A DNA stretch of 64,000 nucleotides, from positions 46,493,814-46,557,813 of the forward strand of contig CM019217.1 in the NCBI GenBank assembly GCA_009741485.1, written 5' to 3'. Positions 23,871 to 37,200 of this stretch are shown in pieces. The notes below the pieces were generated by a model. That model was given only the letters and a program-made list of their open reading frames with translations, was not told the DNA's origin and did not search any database. Both the position numbers and the translations under genes were made by a program. The stretch's first letter is position 1. Each line of letters begins with the position of its first letter. This DNA comes from Malurus cyaneus samueli. Lineage: Eukaryota > Chordata > Aves > Passeriformes > Maluridae.

Positions 23871-25411
23871 AAGTAACTGTTTTAAAACCATAAATCACTG
23901 TGATTCTGGTGATGGGAATGAGCCTATTGCAAAGAGCTGGCGATCCAGAGAAGATATTTTTCATAAAACTAAATAAAAGAAGTATGATTCACATATTTCC
24001 AAATCCAAGAACTGAGCTACTGAGGAACTGGACAGATCCCGAGGAACGTGAGGCTGTATGCAGGGCCATATAAGAACATGCTCTTTGCATCTATCACAGA
24101 TTTTGTGGAAATGCTCCACATGCACGAAGTAACTGCAACAGTTGTTCAGGGACTTGATTAGTTGGATTCATTGTCTCTAAGGTCCTTGGCTGTACTGTGT
24201 TTTTACTGCTATGGAGGAAGACTGCTGAGAAAGCATATTCCGGAAAAGATTCCTTCTGCTGTGTAGTTCCTTCCACAAGGGATCCACTAAGTCAATGAGA
24301 ATTTTGCATGGCACAGCATCGTTAAATACGAGGATTAATTCAGTTGCCTCACTATGAACTTGGTACAACTATCAAGAGAAATGAATAGTGAAGATGACAG
24401 AATGATCTTCTCTGAATCCCTGTGCTGTCATGCAGTATGGATAAATAATGAGAAATAAGTTCTTGGCAAATGCTAAGTTTGGCTCCTGAGAGCTTAGACA
24501 TAATGGTAATATGATATTCAAAGAGTGTAGTGCTCAGTCAATTAAATGAATAGCCTGTTTTTGCTTGTCCTTGTCCAATAAATATGAGAACAAATGACAT
24601 TAAAGAAACCCAATTATTTCTGCAAACTAGGTACTGCAACCTGACAGATGACCGAGTGATATTAAATGATCTTACACAGACATGGTAGTTTGGAAGGGGA
24701 AGCTGTTTGATTGCAATGCAGTGTTAAACAAGGCAAGAAATGCCTCATGTAGCTATACAGTTAATCCAAACCTTGCCTTCTTGCCTTTTTTCTGATGAAA
24801 AGCTCAGCTACTTATTAACCTCAAACCAGACTTGCCAAAATGCAGAAACCTGTTGGTCTTTTCTGCCTGGCACTCTGTGCTGCATAGAATTCCTGCTCTG
24901 CTACCCTAAAAAGATAGCACACAAATAAGCTTTAACTAATAACGTTTGATCAATACACTTATATGAGCATGATCTCCTTGAACTGCCAGCTGCTCTACGG
25001 CCACAAAGGGCAAGACAATATAAAAAACCAAAATTGACTTGTGCTAATTCCATATTAATTAAGCTTCTCTTGACCTGTCTTGTGTATTCTTAAGGAGACA
25101 ATGGAAGATCTTTGCATGCAGAGCAGCAAACATGCTCTTTTGGGATAATTTCAATAATCTGACTATATCAGGAAGATTCATGCCCTGAATTCATGCCCTT
25201 AATCAAGTTGCAGCATGTTAGGGCAATCTAGAGAGGGTGAATAAAGCTATTATTCATTTCTGCATAAAAGCCAATATTATAGCTTAGCACAAGCCAAAGG
25301 TTACAAGTTTATATGCACTCAACTACATGCGTTTTTTTCTTCCACTGTACAGAATATATGATCCCTATTTCTCTACATTCTCTAATAACTTTTTAGGCTT
25401 GAAATATTTTC
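23871..25411. other. Unique non-coding DNA
   Basis: No gene is supportable. Two overlapping minus-strand frames at 24094-24368 read smoothly, but each is only about 60 codons and resembles no protein I know. Confidence 0.65.
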
Positions 25412-25455
25412 CACACATATATTATCATAATTATTCACACATATATTATCATAAT
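25412..25455. repeat. Perfect 20-bp direct repeat, 24-bp period
   Basis: The 20-base word beginning CACACATATATT and ending ATCATAAT occurs at 25412-25431 and 25436-25455, separated by four bases, with no mismatch. A recent slippage duplication is likely. Confidence 0.92.
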
Positions 25456-25783
25456 AAATGTAAACTGAGAATCCAGCTATCAATAGGCCAATCTCTTAAA
25501 GGTTTGCTTATGGCTGAGGTAAACACATCAGCAAATATAAGGCCGTCAGCTTGTATGTTGCCCAAACACCACCAGCTAATGCCTCCACCTGGGGTAAGGC
25601 AGTGGCCAGTTATAGTGATTGATTTGGGCCATTAGCTCCAAATCAAAGTCAGTTTCAGTTCATCCATCTTTCTACAACCTCAGCAAAAAAATGTTATTTG
25701 AAAAATAAACACTGGCTCTTCATCTCTTTTTTCAAAAGCACAGCAGGGAGCTGATAGACATGTCACTAACTACATCTCCATTT

Positions 25784-25801
25784 CTGCTGCTGCAGCAGCA
25801 G
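25784..25801. repeat. 18-bp perfect palindrome (CTG)3(CAG)3
   Basis: Three CTG triplets meet three CAG triplets head to head, giving a perfect 18-base palindrome with a PstI-type CTGCAG centre. Function is unknown; chance within triplet-rich sequence is possible. Confidence 0.95.
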
Positions 25802-26446
25802 CCTCCTGAAAACTCTGTTGCTGAATTTAAGTATTTTGTCTGTGTACAACCCTGAGGTGCAGGTCTGGAGGAGAGACTGTACTTCTTTCCAGTAGGACTG
25901 AAAAAAGTTTCTCATAAAGTCTGATGAATGTAAAAGCAGACTTTGATACCTAAACCCTCAGTCCAGCTGACCAACATCTGACTTGAGATCAGGAAGTGGA
26001 GGGAAAAGGTGTTTTTCAACCACTTTTGCAAACCCTGGAGTATCAAAGCAATAATTGGCAGCAGAAGAAAGCACCTTGGGAATTGGTCTAATTGATAGCA
26101 ACATGACCCTGATCCTGCTTTGGGTGTTAAACATCCAGGGATTCATAGGACACCATAACCATGGTACTACCTAGACCTGATCTCAACAGAAAAAAAGGCA
26201 ACCTGGAATAGAAGTAATTCTTCATCCCTTGAGGATTGTTCTATCAAAGGGGAGGTTTATAAAGGGTTGGTAAAAAGGGAGTTAGTTACTGAGGACTGTC
26301 CAAAGGCCTGGCCTCAACACAATTAATATAGAGCAGCATCTCTGTCTACCAAATCTGCATTTGCAATGATAGATTTGTAGCATCAAGTGTTTGTAGGTGA
26401 CTGATTAATAAATTAATTTGGATTAATTCTAGGAACAAGACTTAAC

Positions 26447-26465
26447 ATTAATTAATTAATTAATT
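26447..26465. repeat. (ATTA)n microsatellite
   Basis: About four and a half copies of the tetramer ATTA occur without interruption. It is also a string of homeodomain core sites, but its length is unremarkable. Confidence 0.9.
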
Positions 26466-28496
26466 TTTACCATATTGCAGGGAAGTTGAATGATAGGGGA
26501 GACCTGAGCCTAACTTGAATGGATGCAGAAGTTCACTGACCTCTCAGTGCAGAGTTGTGTCATGTGCTGAGGTGAGGTTTCTCTCCAAAACATGTTTTGT
26601 GTTGCTTCAGACATTCTTCTTTTTGCTAAATTTTCTTTTAATTTAGAAAATTATATTTTCAAAAAATTTGCTCTTCTGCTGTAAGCACCTGAAGCTCAGC
26701 CCACTTTTGATTTTGTTCAGGTTCTTTGGTTATAGTTGTTCATATTATACTTTCACAAGTTTGACTAAAAGACTTCTCTCAAAAAATGTATTTATCAATA
26801 CTGAAGTTGGCTATTGATATGGGGGGCTGTGACAGCTCTTTCTTCTCTAATATATCCTTAGAGCTGGTTCTCCATAACTTGCCTCACTTTGACTGCCCTC
26901 CCCCAGCTCTGACCTGAGCAGAGGTAGGGGGTCTCTGAGACAGTGTGGGTTATTTGATGGCTTCTTCTCCAGAGTTTTACTGCTAAGTGAGGGCAGTTTA
27001 CACTTAGGGAAGTATAACAATTATTTAAAGGGAAAAACTTTTGATGGGTTCCTGTTACCATACAGTCTATTCCTCTTTGAATGTCTTCATCAGGAACAAC
27101 AGCAAATTTCCAGCCTTTTATTTTTTGATTGTGAATGGGCATACTCTTAAATCCAAACAAGCTAATTATTAGTAGCTTCTGGTGTAAGGAGCTAAACAAA
27201 TATGATGGGGAAGCCACCAAAGCTTGTGCTTGGCTTCACTGTTCACACATTAGAAAAAGAGAAAAGATCTCTGTGCAATTTGTTGGATAAATACATATTG
27301 TGAATTGCAGTCAATATTATTTCTTTAACATTTTAGGAGCTGATAATTGTTAACAGGAGGCCTTTCAAGGGAAGCTTCAATGATCTGGCTTCTCCTCCTG
27401 GGCTACTGTTTGGCTTGTCACAGTAGGAAGGCATGGTGAGACCTCCTCCTGCCTTCTGTTGAGAAAAGAGAGGATTTAGTACAAATTGAGAAGTCACCCC
27501 ATACAGAGTGTCAAAAGTGACCTCATCGTAGCTGGTGCAGCCAGCTGAAGTCTCATGGATCCTGCCATACTTTTGCTGGGTCAGATTTCTCACATTTTGT
27601 TATTTGAGCTTCTTTCGGAGAGCCTGGCCTACCTAAAGGGGTAACACGACATTCCCTTTCTTTGCCTTTTAATCCAATCACAGGGACTTTGCTTTCTCAC
27701 AGAGTGCTGGGATACACACTAAGGTTAGCTGAGCAGCTGTGAAAGTGAGGTGAAGATTAAGACTTTAACTCTGATCATACATTTCAATATGAATGAAGCC
27801 AATAAAAGGGATATTATCTTTCTTGCTACTTTTCAAATTTTGTATCCATGAGGCAGCACTGTTTACACAAAACTCAATGCAGTTGACAAGTCTTTGCCCT
27901 ATCAGGTGCAGAAACCTTTGGTCTTCATCTTAAAAAGGTATTTGGAAGAGTAGGAAGGAAGTGAAGAGGAGAAAACAGTCAGGGAGAGAAAGTCACTTTT
28001 GATGGTAGCAGATGTTTGATGGGAACATGTCAAGTAAGAAATGCAGAAGTATTCTGGTTGCAGTCTGGCACTTCAAAGCAAGACAAAGAGGCATTTCAAA
28101 GAGGATACACATTATTATTTAAGATTCAGCTTCCTGAATGAAATGTGCATGCAATTATTAGCATGATGATAGTAGGTTTCATAAGAAAAGTTTGTTGTCT
28201 CTCTGTTATTGGTTCTTACTAGCAATGGGTTCAGCCTCCTATCCTATGCATGAACTCCCACTCTTTCTCAAATCTGGATATATGGATGGGGTGCCCAAAA
28301 CTTGTTGCATCCTTTCGGTTTTGAATACAAACCAGCATCTCATGGGAGATGGTTTGAATATAAATCAGATCTCATGGGAAGTCTAACCCCACATTTAGGG
28401 TGTGTAGAGAAGTACTCAGAAAATACTTGACACAGTACCTTTTTCATCTCTTATGGATGGATTTCTTTCTTCCTGCCCTCTTAGGATCAAAATCTT

Positions 28497-28693
28497 CTAA
28501 GGGTGGTGACACACTGAAACAGGTTACCCAGGGAAGGGATGGGTGCTTCATCCCTGGAAACATTTGATGCCAGGCTGGATGGGACTCTGAGCAAACTGAT
28601 CTCAAGCTGAAGATGTCCCCGCTCATTACAGGGGATTTGGGCTAGATGGCCTTTAAAGGTCCCTTCCAACACCAACCATTCTATGATGCTATG
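28497..28693 (+). mobile_element. CR1 LINE 3' fragment (avian)
   Basis: Landmarks of the 3' untranslated end of chicken-repeat-1 LINEs appear in order: CTGAAACAGGTTACCCAG, TCATCCCTGGAAACATT, GGATGGGACTCTGAGCAA, GAAGATGTCCC, GCTCATTACAGG, GGGCTAGATGGCCTTTAAAGG and TCCCTTCCAAC. The copy ends in CTATGATGCTATG, the degenerate octamer tail typical of the family. It is severely 5' truncated (about 200 bp of a 4.5-kb element) and has no coding capacity, as is usual for avian CR1. Divergence looks moderate. A minus-strand frame over it (28444-28626) is a shadow. Confidence 0.93.
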
Positions 28694-28989
28694 AAAACTC
28701 AACATGCATTCAGATATAGGACTTCCTCACACTGTTACCAAAAGGACCAAGGGGAAGTTCTACAGTCTATATAAACCAGGCAGATTCTACATGACATTCT
28801 GTGGAGGTCATAAATAGCCTGCCTTTGAAGTAAGCCAGGGACTTTTCACTGCTTTTCACTCAGCTAAGCAGATATATTTCCAATCAGATCACAAACGGAA
28901 CTTTAGGAATTCAAAGCCTGAACATAACACTGCATTTTGCCACAGCTGAGCTTGCAAATTATATTGCAAGAACATAATTCTTAAAAAAA

Positions 28990-29093
28990 CACGTCACACC
29001 CTGGTGCCAGTGAAAACAAATTTCTGAGGAATTCAATGGGCAAAATCACGTCACAACCTGTTCCCAGTAAAAATGAATTTCTAGGAATTCAAG
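28990..29093. repeat. Diverged tandem duplication, 57-bp period
   Basis: Copy 1 (28990-29038) and copy 2 (29047-29093) share CACGTCACA, CCTG, CCAGT(G)AAAA, AATTTCT and GGAATTCAA in the same order, with about eight substitutions or small indels. The CpG in CACGTCAC is kept in both copies. The duplication lies about 300 bp beyond the CR1 fragment. It belongs to no family I recognise. Confidence 0.85.
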
Positions 29094-32000
29094 GAAAGAC
29101 TTGTGTAAATTCAAACTATAGGCAAAAGCAGAGAAAATTCAGTTTATGTGTGTGTACCCCCAAAGTCTTTGAAGAAAACTATGAAAAGCATGATACACAA
29201 CACAGAAGTTCTCAATTTGAATCAGACCAGCAGTCAATTTTGTCCAGAGGCCATTCCCTCAGCAGTGGTCAAGACCACAGAGTCTAAGGAAGAACCAACT
29301 GGAGATCACAGATAAGTCTTTGCCATAGAAAACTGCCTCAAAACTTCTGCAATTATGTCGGAATCTTTTTTTCTCTCTGTTTGCATTTATCTTTTAATAA
29401 TGTGTACTACTGCAAACAGAAGTATTATTTAAAATGTAAGTAATTATTCACTTTTTCCCTCAACCTTTCTGTTTTATGGAAAGGAGTTTAATGGATTCAT
29501 TTTAGGTTTGAATTAAAAAAAACAAAACGTTTCAGTGGCTCTAAATTTCCTGCCTTTTTCTTCTAGAGAAGCTCCTTTACTCTGATATGAAAGGCATGTC
29601 TGGAAAAATTTCTCATATTTACAGTGATCACCATTTTCAACAAGTTCTACTTAATATACTTTCCACTCTTGTCTAAAAAGCAAGAGTACAAATTGAACCA
29701 GCCCAAATCCAAAGCTAGTCTGTTCCTGTGTAGGAGTCAATGCAACCCAATGAAACAGACACTATTTTCCCCCCAAAAATTATTAAAGTATTGTGAAAAG
29801 CATCTGTAACGTGACTCTTTTTATCCAACTACCTGCATAAAGGCGTGTTTGTATCCATATGCAATTTAGATTTACAATTTCTGGCTTGACACTATGTATC
29901 TTGTTGTGATTATCAGTTACTGTCATTAGGATTTTTTTTTTTTTCAGTTTTTTCTGTGTTTTGCTTTTGTACCTAAAGATCAGGTGTTGCAACTTTTAAG
30001 ACTGGTGCCATAGATAGGAAGGTTTTATATGAGTGAAACAGGCCACTGGCATTTGGTGGAAGTCATATAAGGCCTATGTTTGGGAGATCCCTTATTGGTT
30101 CTGCACCTGTCTGGTCTCTGGCCTGGAGTTCTTAAGATTTTCTGAAATATGGGTATTTTAAATGTCTACTAAGTGAACTGCATTTAGTTACCTCGATTCC
30201 TATGTCAATTTTCAGTCAGCAAGAGGTGTTAGAAAAAAGAAGTTGAATGGGCATTCGTGGGCATTGTGCTGAGGAAGAGGAAACCTGTTTTTAAACGTTG
30301 GATTTTATTGAATCTGGAAACACAGAATGAAAAAAATTAGAATGTGAAGCGTACTTGGGGCTGGACAGAACAAGAGAAATACTAAAGGAAATTATTTTCC
30401 TAGCCTAGCATTATGTCAGCTCAGAGGGAAAAAGAATCACTCAGCTGCTTGACTCAAAATAGCTGGACGTGAAACCACTGGTGCCATCCAGTGCTTGATC
30501 CCACTGACAGATTTACTGCTTGCTGCAGAGCTGCTGCTGCTGTCCATGATGAAAATGGCAGGTGCACTCTGCTACAAAAGAGCATTTCAGTCTCAAATTC
30601 ATCTCCATGCACGTGTGACTAAGAGAAGCTATAGGGTCACAGGGGGACAGTTCAGTGTTTAGAGTGACTTATGAAGAAATGTTGCTATTTTCTTTAATCT
30701 TCCCAAGGACAAAGCCATCCCTTGCCATCCCACAGTTGTATCCCAGGGTAGGGAGACTAACTTATACAGTGCCAGCTGAAACACATTAAAAAGTAGCAAT
30801 TATTGAACAAATAAACAGTATGCACTGTGTACTATTCACCAAAGATAAAATACCTCCGTTAGAAGGAAGATTTTGTTTAAAAAACTCCTAAAATAGTATA
30901 CAGAAAATGTCACTGGAAACAATGAAAATACTCAGAAATGTATTAAGTGGGTCCAAGTCATAGCCCAAGTTCTAGATAACCCTAATGGTTTGTAAGTGCC
31001 ATAAATCTGAACCTAGATTTAAGTGATGATATTAATTGAAGGCATCTCTTCATTAGTAAGTAGATAATTACTGTATGTGAGTATGTATCTCACAAACTAC
31101 ACAGAGCTCAGTGCTACTTGTTCTGAAACATTTGACTTGGCTATGAGTCTTTTGCAGCTGAATTTCAGCTTGAGCCAAAAATATCTTGCTTTCATCCCAG
31201 CTTGACTTCATATCCAGTTTGTAGTTTCACTGAAGTAGAAAGACTGTGTTTGGAGTGAAATACGTTGAGATTGCTCTATTTTACTTTTATGTCAAAATAA
31301 ACCTCTCTCAAAATTCCTCACTCTGGATCTTTTGAAGAGAGACCAGAGTCTTACATACAGATTTTAGAACTGTATCTGGGTTTCAAATGTCCACCATTTG
31401 AAGTACAGGTACAGAGTACACTCGAAAGGCTGAGTGAGTCAATTTGCCTTATTTCTGTTTGAATCTACTTGAGAATTCTTCAAACATGGGTGAATATAAT
31501 TTCAATGAATTCTTGAGGTCACTCTAGCATAATGTTTCACTCACTGTAGCATAATGATTCACTGGGACCAGACTCCAATCACCAATGTATATTATATTTT
31601 TTAGAAAGGGTAATATAAGAACATACTGTCAGATCATAAGAAAATGATAATGACATTTGCATACAAAGTCCCCAGTGCCTGGTGTCAGCAATCTTGCTAA
31701 GTATCCAGCAATTCCAGGATATTGTAATCAAACCATGTAGTCTTGTCATTACCTCAACTAGCATCTCTTACAGTAAGGTAAACCCAGAAGTAAATTCCCA
31801 GTGTGAACCTGAAGTCTAATCTTACACTACCTTATAGCAGTTTTATTTTACTATTTTCAGTGAAGTTGTTTTCTACAAGTAAATTCAGAAGGACACTGCT
31901 AGATTTTCAGTTTGTCATTACATTACCCCCTGTGGTTCAACATACAAGTCACAGATGACTTGTATATATTTTCAATACTCATGCAGAGTTCTATTATTGA

Positions 32001-33785
32001 AAGGACAAGGCTGCTCATGTTTGTATTGCTTCTCTTTTGTTTGTCTCCTCACTGGCTTTCCAATCACCTTCTGCTGCAGTGAAAATGGTGTGAGTGGGGT
32101 GTGCATGGCTTAAAGAAGTGCTCACAGGCTGCAGAAAGGGGACAATTTGCTGTGCTGTACACTCACAGCATTAATTCCATTTGGCTTTGCCCTCTGTAAC
32201 TGATCTTCATTTCCTTCCTGAAACTCTGTCCTCAGTTTATTATTAATTTCCATATGAAACCCTTCCTTGCACTGGGACTGTGCAGTACCCCTGCACAGTG
32301 GCAAGCCAATGCCCACTGCCCAAGTGGCTGAGGATTGCCGTGTGGCTTCATTGCTCTCTGTCAGAAGATAGCCGTGCTGAGGTATGAATCCCCAAAGTAC
32401 TCCCCTTTGCTGAGAAGAGGGAAACATGCGTATGGAGTGCAGTCATGAATGGCAATGGTGGGAGAGAGGTGACTGACTTTGAGACACTAAGCTGTAAAAC
32501 AGTCTGGCAGGTGGTGCTATCCAACTGACCCCATTTTTGACAGCACATAGTTTTCCCCATTTCTGTAAGCTAGGGAAAGAGACCAAGAGCTGCTTTCCTT
32601 CACGTAAGCATTCTTTAGTAGTTGCCAACAAAAAAAATGCAAATTCACTTTTTCAGATTTGAAAAAGTCTACATGAAAAGTTTGATGTTTCTCATTATAC
32701 CATTGCCAAACTATGTGAAGAAAAAAAATTAAAGACAAACACGGAAAATGATTGCTTAAAAGGAATGCAATCAACAAGATTAGAGGCAATCATCAAGAAG
32801 GTCACTTTGATATTCTCTACCAATCCTCTGGTATTACTTATTCCCAGGAAAAACAAAAGAGCAGATTTCATGAAAAGAACTAATGTCAGAAATGAGAATA
32901 TGTCTCATATTTTTTCTAGGACAGTTTTGTTATAAACCAGAGAGAAATATTATTTACACCTTTCCCCTTAAAAATTGATCTATTAATGCAACACATCTTT
33001 CTGCCATATGTCAGACCTTTCTTTTCCATCTGCAGCTGCCTGAGAAGGATCTCACAAACCTGGGTGGTAAACTTCCTGTTAGTAGTTCCACAGCAATTTT
33101 CAAGCAATACATAGAGTATGTTGATAATTTTCAGCTTGTTTTGATTTCTAAATCTCCTTAAAAACTGATGCTAAGTTTAGAATAATCAGACATTTCCAAG
33201 TATAATAATAATAAATACAAATATTTAGCAAATGGTTTGTGGTTATGAGGTTAAGGAGAAAGGCAGCTCTGTTCAGCTAAGCAACAGGTTTTTCAAACAC
33301 AATCAAGATATTCATAGGTAAAAAATCGGAACTTTTTATAGCCCAAGGAAGTCAGGAGTTGACTTCCAAACCTAATTTTGGACAACTTCAAACTGGGTTT
33401 TTACTATATTACAAATAAACAACTACTGACTCAACACAGAGGAAAACCCAGAGAGAGAGAGGTGCACATTTTCACTGATCACTCTGAACTGGTAATTTCA
33501 AACTCTACCTTGTAGAGCTCTTAAGGCATGAAAAATAGGCTGAATTTTAAAAGAACCTAGTAAATAATCAGTGTGAACCCATGGGAAAACCCCTTTGTTG
33601 CAGAATTCTCCATCAAGAACACTTCTGTGTATTGACTACTCGTCTCTGAGCCACATCAAGGTTGAACTATCCACTCTTTCAAGATGTCTATAGGCATGAG
33701 TTAACAGGATGTTATTTTATTCTACTGCCATATCTGCTCACATGCCTCTAATCTCATGCATTAACAAATAATGAAAATAGATTAA
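29094..33785. other. Unique non-coding DNA
   Basis: No gene is supportable. Several minus-strand frames overlap each other at 32122-32789 in different phases (62-101 codons), a pattern of locally reduced stop density, not of one gene. No splice-framed exon with a recognisable domain is visible. Confidence 0.65.
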
Positions 33786-33875
33786 TAGATTTTAAGCCCA
33801 GAAGTGACCATTATTATCGTTTCAGCCTGACCTTGCATTCTAGTAAGCGTCGCAGGATATTACAGAGTTTGGTGC
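33786..33875 (-). mobile_element. Very old CR1-like remnant (antisense)
   Basis: The run AGATTTTAAGCCCAGAAGTG, then ACCATTATTATCGTTTCAG and CCTGACCTTGCAT, resembles the reverse complement of the 3' end of old CR1 families abundant in turtles and crocodilians (the 'agattttaaggccagaagggaccattatgatcatctagtctgacc' pattern, quoted here only by its start and landmarks). Divergence is high and the rest of the element is lost. Such copies predate modern birds. The match is from memory. Confidence 0.6.
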
Positions 33876-34265
33876 CAAAAATATGGCATTTGATCTGCAT
33901 TGAATTTTGCATAAAGATGGACAATTTTGCTTAATTGTTTATGCTGTTCCTAACTAGGTGAAAAATTGAAATAGGAACTGATCAGTGGAAAAAAAATCTA
34001 CCAGAGCCTGCTACCAGTGTCCACTGGGAATATAGGGTAGGGTGAGTACTAAAAGCAAAGGCTGCAATGACAACAGAAAAATGGATATCAGCAGGATCTT
34101 AGAAGTTAACCTACAGAAGTAGTTCCTCTCAAAGGCCACAGTAATCCTATTTTAAAATGTCTGATTCACTTAAGGAATGACAGAATTCCTGCTAACATCA
34201 ATAGCTGAGGTCACCATTTTTACACCATGAAGTTAGCATAAGGATTAATATGTCAGGAGAATAAG

Positions 34266-34292
34266 TTTTTTTTCTTTTTGTTTTTGTTTTTG
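34266..34292. repeat. (TTTTTG)n-like T-rich microsatellite
   Basis: T8 leads into three copies of a six-base unit of five T and one G. It is simple sequence with no retroposon body adjoining. Confidence 0.85.
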
Positions 34293-37200
34293 TTCTCAGG
34301 ACAGAGTTAAGGATAAAGAATGTGATCACTGCACACACATAATCTCATGTGCTTCACAGCCACAATAATGCTCATGTAGGATTGATTAAACAGAAGATAT
34401 ATTAAACAGTTATATATATTAAAGTTGATAAAAACGTATTTTGAATCCTTTACTGAATGAATTTCACTGACCTGTCTTCTTCAGGGAAAATGTGTTCATC
34501 TGTAGGTAGTTTTCCATCTGCAGTTAGGAATGTTTAATGTGAAAGCTTTCTCAAGGGTGGATTTGAAAATTCAGTAATGTCCTGAAGAGGCTACTCATGT
34601 GACTAACAGAGAACATACATATGCTGGATCTAGATACAAACCCACAAAATATTCTTGTATTGTACTCAATATTATTGGATGCTTATTTTATTTCTCCTTT
34701 CTTTAGATTTTGTAATAGTCACTAAATCACAGTGGTTCATATTGACATTACAATTTTGGAAAAAGGAGAAAATCACTAACTGCAAATAACCATTCCTGAT
34801 TAAAAAATACAAATCCTATTTCAAGACCACTGAGAATAACAGAAAGTTGTATGATATCAGTAAATAGGAAATAAAAAGAGGGATGTGGACAGCCAGAGAA
34901 AATTCAAGTCTCATGGGACCGATATATAAACATAATGAAGTGCTGGTGGCAATTTGGCATTTCTTTACCTTTAGGGAATAGAAGGTCAGGGGTCTAATTG
35001 TGCTGCAGAAAGGAAAAGGTTTGCAATGCAGGGGTGTGTTAGAAACTGTCTTAAGAGTTGGAACTAGGGAATTAGTTAAAAAAAGAAAGAGAGCCAAACA
35101 GTTAAACACCAAAGTAATGAAGGACAGCATTGTTTATGAAGGGCTAAGCCAAACAGGCAGCCACTTCAAATAAACATCGAATGTCCAAGATATGGAAATG
35201 TGAATATGCTGTTTAGACAGAACCCTAGACTGAGATTAGGCGGGTCTCTATTCACAGGTATGCAACCAGCTCCAAAACAGACCTATTTGCTTTCAGCATG
35301 GGGAATCTGCCTTGAGTCTTCCTTTGTTTTGGGAAATGCGCACCACCCAGCTTGTTAGCTGACCTTATGAGACACCTGCCTGTATTTGCTTCCCTCTGTA
35401 CACAGAGTCTTGTTCAGCAGTTTCTGTACTCACACCCATTTCCTTCAGAGCACAACCCTGCTGCATGTAACACACTTCTCATAAGAGGTCCTTAAGAATA
35501 TGTATACACTGGAGAAAATATACACACGTCCTGGGGAAAATCTGAACTGAAAGTATACATAAATTTAGAGATAGAATGGAGTGAAACAAAGGGTACCTTA
35601 CCAATCGATGCCAAGAACAGAGAAATGCTATCTACACCACAATTATTACTGTTATCTACTGGCCAATACTTTGTGTGCATGGGACATAAATGCATAGAGA
35701 TTATTGCTCCTCCAGAGAGCTTTTTTCTTAAGGATGTTTCTCAGGAGCTGCTCAAGTTGATTGAAAATGTCTGCTCTCACCTTCCTTCATCCCTGTTGGA
35801 AGTTACCTGTGCTGCAGATTGCAGTAATGGGAAAACTGCCATCTTTACATCCATTCTGGCCAATGGCTATACTCAGAGGTTATAAAAGCAGTCAGAGCAT
35901 TTGTTGGTTTATCCTTGATATGTCAAGAAAAAAAATAATCATTCTTAAACTTTTTCTAAAGAGGGAGTATTAGAGCTGGAAGAAGCAGCTTTACTAATTT
36001 GGAGATCTTCCTTTGGTTAGTCCAAACCCACAGTCCCCTTTCCAGAGAGATCTGATATAATTCTTTTAGACTGGAAATAATAAAAATATGGTTAATGTCA
36101 AGAACAGAAGCCTTCCTTTCATTTTTTTTAGTAGGTGCATCAAACTTGATAGATGGCAAAAGTCAGACTAAGTTTCTGAAATATGCAACTAGAATTCCTG
36201 CTTTTTATACCTTGATCCTGTTCCCAAGCAAAAATCAAGAGGAGTTCTGCTGCTGACCTCTGCAAGAAGAGAGCAGGGCCTTCAAATTGCATAGCAAAAT
36301 ACTCTTTATTCCTTTCTGTTTTAATGTCTATATAGATGTAGGCTGGAGTAGGATGAAAGTGTCAGTTTTTACATTTAAGGATTTGTGCTTTATGAGCCTT
36401 GATATGTTAATGCTTCCTCTGGGGCTATTCTGGATGAGTGCATTGCACAGGTGGCCCACTGCAATTTATAGACACAATAATTGAACAAGAGAAATAAGAG
36501 ACAAGACTGTTTTCAGCACATGGGATGCAGCTGGTTAAACTACTTTAGCAGGAGGCATAACTTTTGTATGACAGAGTCGTTTTCTAAAACATAGGAAAGA
36601 GGACGTTTTTCATGGAGACCCATGTGCTGCTTTTTGCACTTACCCAGCTTGCTTCACATACCAGAGCATGCTCTGAGAGTTACTTTGTCATGCCCTTAAA
36701 TGAGCAATTTAGTCCCCTATAATTTATACGGCTAAGGAACTCTTAAAACAAACATCTGTTAAACCAGAAGTTGACTGGAGAAATGCATAACTCCCACGAA
36801 TGGAACAGTCCCATACCAAAGACCATTAAATTTAGCAAAGTGATAACAGAATGCAAAAAAGCGAAACAACTATTACAGTTACTATTAAATAAAGCTAAGC
36901 TCAAACTAACATTTTCACTGCTCTCCTTTCATATGTTTACATGGTTAACCTGGACTTTCAAGGTTGCAAACTGAATGTCCTGACATATGACAGAAGTTTT
37001 TCCTTAAGAAACTGGATGATGCTCATCTACAGCTATTTGTCTTTCTGAATCTAAAATTAGGACTAAATGAACTACTGCTGGTATTACAGACAGAACCTGC
37101 TAGGAAAAATTCTAAACTAAGGAGGGATATGGAGCCAATAAAAGAAGTATTTAGATTTCTGCCCTTTTTAAAGAAGAAAATTAATTATATCTCAAACTTC

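Larger units (their letters stand above)
25456..28496. other. Unique non-coding DNA
   Basis: The stretch contains an 18-bp CTG/CAG palindrome (25784-25801), an (ATTA)n run (26447-26465) and two nearby minus-strand open frames (26858-27220 and 27333-27593) with no recognisable domain. I call no gene. Confidence 0.6.

Noticed and set aside
23676..23891. Minus-strand frame with a proline run
   Set aside because: The proline run is simply the complement of the poly-G tract.
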